DNA from: Sediminibacterium sp.
GTDB lineage: Bacteria; Bacteroidota; Bacteroidia; Chitinophagales; Chitinophagaceae
Length of the DNA stretch: 41,439 nucleotides
NCBI GenBank assembly: GCA_027490265.1
Contig: JAIXYL010000136.1
Coordinates: 1-41,439 of the forward strand
Direction: 5' to 3'
Numbering within the stretch: position 1 is the first letter of the stretch; every line of letters starts with the position of its first letter. A program made the translations under genes and the position numbers. Of the stretch, positions 35,201-41,439 are shown piece by piece. The notes beneath the pieces are model-generated. The model was not told the origin of the DNA and searched no databases. It was given only the letters and a program-made list of their open reading frames with translations.

Positions 35201-35955
35201 GAACCACCAATACCCTATTTGGTGATTTGCCAAGTGCCATGCACGTGCCAAAGCCCAAGATTGCCCCTTGTGAACCTTGGACCTTAACAGAGTTGTTGAA
35301 CTATGAAAAAGAAGTGACTGGTATGTTTATGAGTGGACATCCGCTGGATCACTTTAAGTTTGAATTGAAACATTACGAGATCACAAATATTGCTGACTTC
35401 AATGAAGTGAAAGATGGTTTGGTTGAAGGGTCAAGCTTAGGAAAAATGTATCGCGTTGCTGGATTGGTCACAGATGTGCAGCACCGAATGACCAAAACAG
35501 GGAAAAACTTTGGCTCTTTTGTTATTGAAGATTACAGTGGCAAAACAGAGTACATGTTGTGGAGTGAAGACTATATTAAATACAAAGACTATTTAGAAAA
35601 AGGCCAGAACATTTTGTTGAATGGCTTTTTTAGAAACCGCTACAATCAACCCAACTTGTTTGAGTTTAAAATCAGTAGCATGTCTTTGCTAGAAACAGTC
35701 AAGCAACAACTGACCAGATCTGTCGAAATCAATATGCATCCATCTGCTGTAACACCCAATATGGTTGGCTTTATTGAGCAAAATCTAAAAACGTATCCAG
35801 GAAAAAGCACTTTACGCATTAATATTGTAGAGCCAAAAGAAAACTTGAGAATCAGCATGTATACCATTGAGCGTGGTTTTCAAATGAATGAAGAAATGGC
35901 CGACTATCTTATGAATAACCTTGACATTGACGTTAAAGTGGGTTTGGTTGGGTAA
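32281..35955 (+). CDS. dnaE: DNA polymerase III subunit alpha
   Basis: Replicative DNA polymerase catalytic subunit of 1224 residues. The N-terminal PHP domain begins [16 protein letters not shown]. The polymerase palm holds [19 protein letters not shown] and the catalytic PDIDTDF motif (D436, D438, D440). Later regions are [24 protein letters not shown] in the fingers, a helix-hairpin-helix part ([16 protein letters not shown]) and a C-terminal OB fold ([21 protein letters not shown]). The ATG at 32281 gives the usual MxxFxHLHVHTxYSLLDG start; an in-frame GTG 63 bases upstream is rejected. A one-mismatch -7 box (TATTTTCG, 32269-32276) lies right before the ATG, which would leave almost no leader. 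DUF418 gene follows after 16 bases. Confidence 0.97.
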   Translation: [1224 protein letters not shown]

Positions 35956-35971
35956 CAATAAATTAAACGCT

Positions 35972-37195
35972 ATGCAAGCCGACTTAACACCAAAAAGAAT
36001 CGTTACCGTTGATGCATTAAGAGGCATTGCATTGTTGGGGATTTTACTTGCACATATGTGTTATTGGTACAACGCAGGCCCCTTGCCAGGAGAATTATAT
36101 GGGAAGTATACTGGTATCGGAAATCAAATCGTGAGTATATTAAACGACGTCCTCATTTCTGGTAAATTCTTTGCCTTTTTCTCTTTTTTGTTTGGCTTGA
36201 GTTTCTATTTGCAAATGGACAAAATGGAACAAAAGTCTACTCATTTTGTATGGAGATATGCGTGGAGAATTGCATTGATGGGGATCATTGGTTTGATGCA
36301 TCATGCGTTTTGGCGGGGAGATATTTTGTCTATCTATGCTCCTTTGGGGTTTATTTTAATATTAGCTAGAAAATGGACCAATCAATGGGTGTTGATTGTA
36401 GGAATTTTATTCGCGTTTAATGTTCCACACAAAATAATAGAGCTTATTCATTTAATTCAACCAATTGTTCCTGCAGTTAAAGGAGCTCCCCCACCACCAA
36501 ATAATTTCGACGCAGAATCAAAAGCTTTTTTAGCGATGGTTCAAGGCAATAGTTGGGTAAATATTTGGGTTGATAATTTAAAAAATTTGGGCACCAAATT
36601 TCAATTCCAATTTGATAGTGGAAGAATTTACATCACGTTTGGTTTTTTCTTATTAGGCATGTACGCTGGTCGATTAAATTGGTTTAAAGATATTTCATTC
36701 ACTAAACCCTACTTACTGAAAATATTGAAACGAAGTTTTTGGGGGGCTCTTGGTTTATTATTGATTGGTATTGGGATTATTTTAAGTAATGAACTTTTAA
36801 AATTAGGTTGGCAAGAAAATCGAGCAGTTGGTCTTGTTTTCGGCACTATCTATGATGCATTTAATGCAGCTTTGGTAATGGTTTATATTACTGGATTTAG
36901 TTTGTTGCTGAACAAAAACAGTTGGGAGAAATTAAGTAGATGGTTTGCTGCAATTGGTAAAATGGCACTAACCAGTTATCTGATGCAAACTTTAGCCGGC
37001 TTATTGTTATTTTATGGTGTAGGATTAGGATTAACTGGAAAAACGGCACCTTGGATCAATTGGGTGATTGCATTGGTGTTCTTTTCTTTGCAAGTTATGT
37101 GGAGTAGTTGGTGGCTTAAGCGATATCAATATGGACCACTAGAATGGATGTGGAGATCTGCTACTTATTTCAAATGGTATCCTATCAAGAAATAA
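35972..37195 (+). CDS. DUF418 domain membrane protein (YeiB-like)
   Basis: Polytopic membrane protein of 407 residues. The N-terminal RIVTVDALRGIALLGILLAHM motif (about 9-29) is the hallmark of the YeiB/DUF418 and related acyltransferase-like families. DUF418 itself occupies the C-terminal third, with FAAIGKMALTSYLMQTLAG and a final WLKRYQYGPLEWMWRSATY typical of the family's last conserved block. About eight to ten membrane helices. Function unknown; a membrane-transport or acyl-transfer role has been suggested for relatives. The ATG at 35972 is chosen over one at 35921 that lies inside dnaE, because the family motif starts shortly after it. Likely cotranscribed with dnaE. Confidence 0.87.
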   Translation: MQADLTPKRIVTVDALRGIALLGILLAHMCYWYNAGPLPGELYGKYTGIGNQIVSILNDVLISGKFFAFFSFLFGLSFYLQMDKMEQKSTHFVWRYAWRIALMGIIGLMHHAFWRGDILSIYAPLGFILILARKWTNQWVLIVGILFAFNVPHKIIELIHLIQPIVPAVKGAPPPPNNFDAESKAFLAMVQGNSWVNIWVDNLKNLGTKFQFQFDSGRIYITFGFFLLGMYAGRLNWFKDISFTKPYLLKILKRSFWGALGLLLIGIGIILSNELLKLGWQENRAVGLVFGTIYDAFNAALVMVYITGFSLLLNKNSWEKLSRWFAAIGKMALTSYLMQTLAGLLLFYGVGLGLTGKTAPWINWVIALVFFSLQVMWSSWWLKRYQYGPLEWMWRSATYFKWYPIKK

Positions 37196-37223
37196 TATTT
37201 TCAGAATATTGGGTTCTTAATCA

Positions 37224-38054
37224 ATGCAAAAACAAAGCAATACAATTTATTCTCATCAATATCCTTCTTGGTTGTATAAACATCCTGGATTGATTCATTT
37301 ACTGTATATAGCTAACAATTGTATTCTGTTAAGGAAATGGTACATCAAGTCTGCCATTCGCAAATATTTAGATCTTCGCCATGCAAATATTAGTTTACTT
37401 GATGCTGGTGTTGGAGAAGGTCAGTACTTATTTCCATTAGCACACAAATATCCCAATTGTGAATTTACAGGATTAGATAAGCTGCTGTCTCATCAACGAT
37501 TTTTTGATGCGTACACCAAAAAATTTCAATTGACTAATGTCAAATTTATTCATCAGTCCATTGAAGCATTCCAAAATGATTGTGTGTATCAGGTCATTTT
37601 TTGTTTTGGTGTGTTACAATATGCACAAAATGATTTATTGGTATGCCAACACTTCTATCGTCAATTACAACAAGGCGGTCAATTGTTTTTATATGTGCCT
37701 ATTAACAATAAATCCATTCTGCCTTTTTTTACCCAACTGTCCAATCGTTATTCCAATTATGAAACAGTTCAACAAAGGCAAAGAATTTATACATCTGCGC
37801 AATTGTTGCAAATGTTAACTGCCATTGGATTCACCATTAATGAATGCAAATATACTAATGGGTATTTTGGGATTATCAGCAATGAACTAATGAATATCTA
37901 TCTCATGTTCTTTAACAAAAGTCATTTGCTATTTCGTATTGTATTAACATGCATTTTCATTTTATGTTACCCGATCATTTTGTTGTGCATGCTCATTGAT
38001 TATGTTACACCAAAAACTACTGGTAATGGCGTATTGATTATTGCCAGCAAATAG
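37224..38054 (+). CDS. Class I methyltransferase with C-terminal membrane anchor
   Basis: SAM-dependent methyltransferase-like protein of 276 residues. The SAM-binding motif LLDAGVGEGQYL is at about 59-70, followed by FTGLDKLLSH and by IFCFGVLQYAQND and QQGGQLFLYVPI, the usual post-motif strands. Between about 219 and 260 lies a long hydrophobic stretch (LLFRIVLTCIFILCYPIILLCMLIDYV) that looks like one or two membrane helices, uncommon in soluble methyltransferases. A membrane-bound substrate such as a lipid or quinone is possible; no evidence decides. By eye the gene is more AT-rich than its neighbours. It follows the DUF418 gene after 28 bases. Confidence 0.75.
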   Translation: MQKQSNTIYSHQYPSWLYKHPGLIHLLYIANNCILLRKWYIKSAIRKYLDLRHANISLLDAGVGEGQYLFPLAHKYPNCEFTGLDKLLSHQRFFDAYTKKFQLTNVKFIHQSIEAFQNDCVYQVIFCFGVLQYAQNDLLVCQHFYRQLQQGGQLFLYVPINNKSILPFFTQLSNRYSNYETVQQRQRIYTSAQLLQMLTAIGFTINECKYTNGYFGIISNELMNIYLMFFNKSHLLFRIVLTCIFILCYPIILLCMLIDYVTPKTTGNGVLIIASK

Positions 38055-38084
38055 CCCATGAACTTGTTTAAGCAAAGTCATATT

Positions 38085-38129
38085 TTGTATAATCATAATA
38101 CAATCAGCGATATGGCAGTTAAATCTGCC
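38085..38129. repeat. Two small inverted repeats upstream of trx
   Basis: TTGTAT-N7-ATACAA at 38085-38103 and GGCAG-N6-CTGCC at 38114-38129 lie close together in the gap between the methyltransferase and thioredoxin genes. Neither is followed by a T-run. They could be operators, or the second a weak transcript-end hairpin; significance uncertain. Confidence 0.3.
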
Positions 38130-38188
38130 CATAAGTCATTAGTCACATCGGTGGAAAAGTCAAATAAGCAGTTCCATGGCTTTGGTAG

Positions 38189-38196
38189 TAAATTTG
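38189..38196 (+). promoter_or_regulatory. Candidate -7 promoter element of the thioredoxin gene
   Basis: TAAATTTG matches TAnnTTTG exactly, 27 bases before the thioredoxin ATG and within the longer open frame starting at 38176, which argues against that longer start. Confidence 0.4.
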
Positions 38197-38223
38197 ATTA
38201 AATCAAAAGATAAAATAATCATT

Positions 38224-38541
38224 ATGGCATTAGAATTAACAGACGCGAATTTCCAATCTACTGTATTGGACAGCGATAAATTAACAGTAGTAGACTTTTG
38301 GGCTGAATGGTGTGGCCCTTGTAGAGCAATTGGACCAGTCATTGAAGAATTGTCTAAAGAATACGACGGTAAGATTAATGTAGGTAAAGTTAATGTAGAT
38401 CATAACCCTAATTTGAGTGTGAATTATGGTATTACCTCTATTCCTGCCATCTTATTTATCAAAGGCGGACAAATCGTAGACAAACAAATAGGTGCTGTTC
38501 CAAAGTCTGTTTTAGACAAAAAAATTCAAGCTCATATGTAG
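38224..38541 (+). CDS. trxA: Thioredoxin
   Basis: Classical cytoplasmic thioredoxin of 105 residues. The redox motif is W-C30-G-P-C33 in VVDFWAEWCGPCRAIGPVIEEL, and the cis-proline loop reads GITSIPAILFIKGG. Full length for the family. The start at 38224 gives the standard N-terminus; 16 extra residues from an earlier ATG would lack homology and contain the promoter box. It may supply electrons to MsrA-type repair and other thiol enzymes. Confidence 0.96.
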   Translation: MALELTDANFQSTVLDSDKLTVVDFWAEWCGPCRAIGPVIEELSKEYDGKINVGKVNVDHNPNLSVNYGITSIPAILFIKGGQIVDKQIGAVPKSVLDKKIQAHM

Positions 38542-38585
38542 TAATCCGTATCTTTCAAACCTAATCTATTACTAACGCACTGTAT

Positions 38586-39815
38586 ATGGAAAGGTTTCAA
38601 GGATTCATTGGGATTATTTTGATACTGGGGATTGCATTTTTGTTTTCGAACAATAAGCGGAGAATTAATTATAGACTGGTTTTTAGCGGTATTTTGTTGC
38701 AAGTTTTTATTGCAGTAATGGTGCTAAAAGTACCACCTGTAACACGTTTTTTTCAGTTGCTGGGTCACGGCATGGAAAAAATTGAACGTTTTGCCAGAGA
38801 AGGTGTAGCATTTGTTTACAGTGGTATCATGGTAAATGCTCCGGATGGGGTTAAGAATTTCAGTCAAGGAGGATTCGTATTTGCATTTAGTGTAACCGCT
38901 ACCATTATTTTGGTTTGTGTATTGGTAGCCATTTTATATCATTTTGGGGTAATGCAGTTCATTGTATCTGTGATTGCCAAAGCCATGAATTTTATCATGC
39001 GCGTTAGCGGAGCCGAAGCACTCAGTAATGTTGCTTCGGCTTTTGTGGGTCAGGTTGAAGCCCAAGTCATGATTCGCCCCTATCTAAGTACAATGACTAA
39101 AAGTGAATTGCTTGCCAGTATGAGCGGCAGTTTGGCTTGTATTGCGGGCGGAATTTTAATTGTGTATGCCAATATGGGTGCCAAGGCAGAATATTTACTT
39201 ACCGCTAGTTTAATGGCTGCACCTGGGGCCTTAGTTATTTCTAAAATAGTTTACCCTGAAACAGAGGAATCCCAAACTATGGGGAAAGTAAAGCTGGAAG
39301 TAAAAAGCCCTTACAGCAATATTATTGATGCCATTTCTCATGGGGCCAGTGACGGTATGAAAATTGCCCTCAATGTTATTGCCATGTTAATTGGGTTCAT
39401 CGCTTTAATTGCGTTAATCAATTATTGTATTGGACTAATCATCCCTGGTGTAACTTTGGATGTTATTTTCAGTAAGATTTTCTATCCAATGACTTGGGCC
39501 ATGGGTGTACCTCAAGTAGATATTGCCAATGCAGCTTCTTTACTGGGTCAAAAGCTTACCATTAATGAATTTGTTGCCTTCAATAATTTAACCACCAAAA
39601 CCATTCCAATTGTTTCTGAAAAAGGGTTGTTGATTGTGAGTATTGCCATTTGTGGCTTTGCCAATTTCAGCAGTGTTGGGATGCAAATCGGGGGCATTGG
39701 GGAACTTGCCCCTACCCGAAGAGCCGATTTGGCTAAGTTGGGATTAAGAGCGTTGCTTTGCGGAACATTAGCCTCTTATTTGTCTGCAACAATTGCAGGC
39801 ATTCTGATGTTTTAA
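38586..39815 (+). CDS. Concentrative nucleoside transporter (CNT/NupC family)
   Basis: Polytopic inner-membrane protein of 409 residues, length normal for bacterial CNT, importing nucleosides with H+ or Na+. Family signatures: GGFVFAFSVTATIILVCVLVAIL near 97-119, FVGQVEAQVMIRPYL (about 153-167), SMSGSLACIAGGILIVYANMG and SLMAAPGALVISKIVYPETEE. The C-terminal part has NFSSVGMQIGGIGELAPTRRADLAKLG, also conserved in the family. It contains the nucleoside-recognition (Gate) domain also found in the SpmA/SpmB fusion of this window. A near-consensus -7 box (TATCTTTC, 38549-38556) precedes it; the gene follows trxA after 44 bases. Confidence 0.93.
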   Translation: MERFQGFIGIILILGIAFLFSNNKRRINYRLVFSGILLQVFIAVMVLKVPPVTRFFQLLGHGMEKIERFAREGVAFVYSGIMVNAPDGVKNFSQGGFVFAFSVTATIILVCVLVAILYHFGVMQFIVSVIAKAMNFIMRVSGAEALSNVASAFVGQVEAQVMIRPYLSTMTKSELLASMSGSLACIAGGILIVYANMGAKAEYLLTASLMAAPGALVISKIVYPETEESQTMGKVKLEVKSPYSNIIDAISHGASDGMKIALNVIAMLIGFIALIALINYCIGLIIPGVTLDVIFSKIFYPMTWAMGVPQVDIANAASLLGQKLTINEFVAFNNLTTKTIPIVSEKGLLIVSIAICGFANFSSVGMQIGGIGELAPTRRADLAKLGLRALLCGTLASYLSATIAGILMF

Positions 39816-39820
39816 TGGTG

Positions 39821-39828
39821 TAATTTTG
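39821..39828 (+). promoter_or_regulatory. Candidate -7 promoter element of mqnE
   Basis: TAATTTTG matches TAnnTTTG exactly, directly after the transporter stop codon and 17 bases before the mqnE ATG. It supports separate transcription of mqnE and the ATG at 39846. Confidence 0.45.
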
Positions 39829-39845
39829 CACAAAATTTGGGAGTC

Positions 39846-41006
39846 ATGAACACAGAAGCCGTTAAAGTATTGGTAGACGCTGAAAAAGACCAACAGTTAC
39901 AATCCATTGGAAATAAAATTTTAAACAAAGAGCGCATCAGTTTTGATGAAGGCGTTGCTTTATTTGAAAAAGCAAGTTTGCCTTTTGTAGGCGGTTTGGC
40001 AAACTGGGTCAGAGAGCAAAAACATGGCCATAAAACCTATTTTAATCGGAATTTCCATATAGAGCCTACCAATGTTTGTGTTTTTTCATGCGCTTTTTGT
40101 TCATATTCAAAGTTATATGCACATCGTGAAGAAGGTTGGGAATTGAGCATTGAGCAGATGATGCATATCGTTAAAAGTTACGATGGCAAACCAGTTACTG
40201 AAGTCCATATTGTTGGTGGGGTTCATCCAAAGATGAATATGGATTTCTTTTTAGAATTATTGCGCACTATTAAAGCCCATCGACCAGATTTACATATCAA
40301 AGCATTCACACCCGTTGAGTTAGATTATATGTTTAGAAAGGCCAAAGTATCTGTGGAAGAAGGGATGCGCCTAGCTCATGAAGCTGGTTTAGATTCTTTA
40401 CCAGGAGGTGGGGCTGAAATTTTTCATCCTGATATTCGCAAACAGATATGTGAGGATAAAGTAGATGCTGATGGATGGTTGGCTATTCACAAAGCCGCTC
40501 ATGAATTAGGCATGCACAGCAATGCTACCCTACTCTATGGGCATATTGAATCTTATTGGCATCGCATTCATCATATGGATCGCTTGCGCAGTTTACAAGA
40601 TGAAACAGGTGGGTTTAATACTTTTATTCCACTTAAGTTCCGCAACAAAGACAATGATATGCGCCATGTGCCAGAAAGCACCATTGTAGAAGACATGAAA
40701 ATGTATGCAGTGTCTCGATTGTATTTAGACAATTTCCCACATTTGAAAGCCTATTGGCCCATGCTTGGTAGGAAGAATGCCCAGCTAACTTTGTCATTTG
40801 GGGTGAACGATATTGATGGCACCATTGATGATACAACCAAAATTTATGCAATGGCTGGTAGTGAAGAACAAACACCTACCATGAGCACTGCAGACCTGGT
40901 ACAATTGATTAAACAAGTGAAACGTCAACCAGTTGAGCGTGGTACTTTGTATAATGAAATCAAGGATTACAGCTTGGTTAACGAAGATGCGCTTATTTCA
41001 ATATAA
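39846..41006 (+). CDS. mqnE: Aminofutalosine synthase (radical SAM)
   Basis: Menaquinone synthesis enzyme of the futalosine pathway, 386 residues, which joins 3-[(1-carboxyvinyl)oxy]benzoate to the adenosyl radical from SAM. The radical-SAM cluster cysteines are C78, C82 and C85 in PTNVCVFSCAFCSYSK. Other signatures: VTEVHIVGGVHP, IKAFTPVELDY, GLDSLPGGGAEIFHP, NATLLYGHIE and FNTFIPLKF. Length and the YFNRNFHIEPTN lead-in fit MqnE better than the related cyclase MqnC, though MqnC/CofH-like enzymes share much of this. The ATG at 39846 is preferred to an in-frame TTG at 39837. No other mqn gene is in the window. Its end overlaps the convergent VOC gene by 14 bases. Confidence 0.87.
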   Translation: MNTEAVKVLVDAEKDQQLQSIGNKILNKERISFDEGVALFEKASLPFVGGLANWVREQKHGHKTYFNRNFHIEPTNVCVFSCAFCSYSKLYAHREEGWELSIEQMMHIVKSYDGKPVTEVHIVGGVHPKMNMDFFLELLRTIKAHRPDLHIKAFTPVELDYMFRKAKVSVEEGMRLAHEAGLDSLPGGGAEIFHPDIRKQICEDKVDADGWLAIHKAAHELGMHSNATLLYGHIESYWHRIHHMDRLRSLQDETGGFNTFIPLKFRNKDNDMRHVPESTIVEDMKMYAVSRLYLDNFPHLKAYWPMLGRKNAQLTLSFGVNDIDGTIDDTTKIYAMAGSEEQTPTMSTADLVQLIKQVKRQPVERGTLYNEIKDYSLVNEDALISI

Positions 41007-41355
41007 ACGATCCGAAATGCCACAAAACGCCTGAAGGATCGTGCACAAAACATTCGGTGCCCCAATCTAAATGTTTGGGCGGCACTAATCGAACCATTGG
41101 ATATTTTTCGGTCAGTTTCATGGCCAATAAATCTTCCCAAAAAGACTGCACATCGTCTACTTCAAGGAATATCATTGTATTGTCTATCCAGTCTTTTACG
41201 TATGCATTTTGTAAATAAAACGACATATTAGCGTACTGAAAAACACTTAAGGTGGAATTGATTATATGCTCTTCAAAGCCAAGGTCTTTGTAGAAGGCAC
41301 GACTCAGTTCAAAATTTTTGGCGCCGATAAACGGCCGAATCGACAATGCTTTCAT
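40993..41355 (-). CDS. VOC family (glyoxalase/bleomycin-resistance-like) protein
   Basis: Small cytoplasmic protein of 120 residues with the vicinal-oxygen-chelate fold: N-terminal IRPFIGAKNFELSRAFYKDLGF, central SFYLQNAYVKDWIDNTMIFLEVDDVQSFWEDL and C-terminal CFVHDPSGVLWHFGSF. These proteins include glyoxalases, dioxygenases and resistance proteins that bind toxic compounds; no specific role can be given. The ATG overlaps the TGA of an upstream minus-strand gene cut by the window edge (ATGA). The 3' end overlaps mqnE by 14 bases. Confidence 0.87.
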   Translation of the reverse strand: MKALSIRPFIGAKNFELSRAFYKDLGFEEHIINSTLSVFQYANMSFYLQNAYVKDWIDNTMIFLEVDDVQSFWEDLLAMKLTEKYPMVRLVPPKHLDWGTECFVHDPSGVLWHFGSFILK

Positions 41356-41439
41356 TGGGCTATTTGATGATTAATCAATAAATGATATATCCCTAACAAA
41401 ACAAAAGCGCCATAGCTTATTTTAAAAAATGGCTGTGTA
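41352..41439 (-). CDS. 3' end of a probable membrane-protein gene cut by the window edge
   Basis: Partial open frame entering from beyond the right edge. The visible last 28 residues end KISYGAFVLLGIYHLLINHQIAQ-like, with one hydrophobic segment followed by a short polar tail. The TGA overlaps the ATG of the VOC gene by four bases (ATGA), the same coupling seen for the EVE gene, which supports it being coding. Too little is visible to name the product. Confidence 0.5.
   Translation of the reverse strand, partial: TQPFFKISYGAFVLLGIYHLLINHQIAQ

Noticed and set aside
37537..37818. 93-codon plus-strand frame inside the methyltransferase gene at 37224
   Set aside because: Lies wholly in a gene with clear SAM-binding motifs in another frame.
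1..41439. Search for CRISPR arrays, insertion sequences, prophage genes, toxin-antitoxin pairs and defence genes
   Set aside because: No direct-repeat arrays, transposase, integrase or recognised defence-gene motifs were seen; the EVE-domain protein alone is not evidence for a defence system.

Overview
The window is a compact stretch of bacterial chromosome, roughly 40% GC by eye, that looks like Bacteroidota and most likely Chitinophagales/Chitinophagaceae (a Sediminibacterium-like freshwater or soil lineage is plausible, but the genus cannot be fixed from sequence alone). The pointers are a cargo protein with a type IX secretion (gliding-motility-type) C-terminal domain, a DUF3276/PUR-type nucleic-acid-binding protein, a membrane pyrophosphatase, a fused SpmA/SpmB protein in a non-sporulating context, a futalosine-pathway menaquinone gene, and repeated matches to the Bacteroidota -7 promoter box TAnnTTTG a short distance upstream of start codons. 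Shine-Dalgarno sequences are generally weak.

Layout. 1-5.3 kb: a zinc-ribbon methyltransferase faces a minus-strand run ychF > FAD oxidoreductase > glutaminyl cyclase; ychF diverges from the fused spmA/spmB gene. 5.3-7.0 kb: a translationally coupled minus pair (saccharopine dehydrogenase-like enzyme > EVE-domain protein). 7.2-12.5 kb: gyrA, a secreted TPR-like protein and a PQQ-type sugar dehydrogenase lipoprotein, closed by a strong terminator. 12.7-14.4 kb: a Tat-exported glycosylasparaginase coupled to cutC. 14.4-17.0 kb: serA (minus) and a serine-hydrolase lipoprotein. 17.0-20.0 kb: hppA with an unusual C-terminal extension, facing the PUR-type gene across a shared terminator. 20.2-22.2 kb: an ABC exporter divergent from tRNA-Ser(UGA). 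22.4-27.5 kb: minus-strand membrane protein, mutS2 (no Smr domain), T9SS cargo protein and YhcH-family protein. 27.6-31.5 kb: secreted MsrA, M1 peptidase and a lipid-linked saccharide flippase, facing an NlpC/P60 lipoprotein. 32.3-38.1 kb: dnaE, a DUF418 membrane protein and a membrane-anchored methyltransferase. 38.2-41.4 kb: thioredoxin, a CNT nucleoside transporter, mqnE, a VOC-fold protein and the cut-off end of one more gene.

The content is mostly housekeeping: DNA topology and replication (gyrA, dnaE), ribosome-associated GTPase-family ATPase (ychF), serine synthesis (serA), menaquinone synthesis (mqnE), pyrophosphate-driven ion pumping (hppA) and redox repair (msrA, trx). A large minority of products is predicted to be exported or lipid-anchored, fitting a peptide/glycan-scavenging life style. 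No mobile element, prophage, CRISPR array or recognisable defence island is visible, and no gap between genes exceeds 300 bases. I did not find a clear new multi-gene system. The best leads are local: the hppA C-terminal module, the glycosylasparaginase-cutC coupling, a promoter/operator arrangement at the PUR-type gene, the Smr-less MutS2, and convergent gene pairs that share palindromic stop codons.
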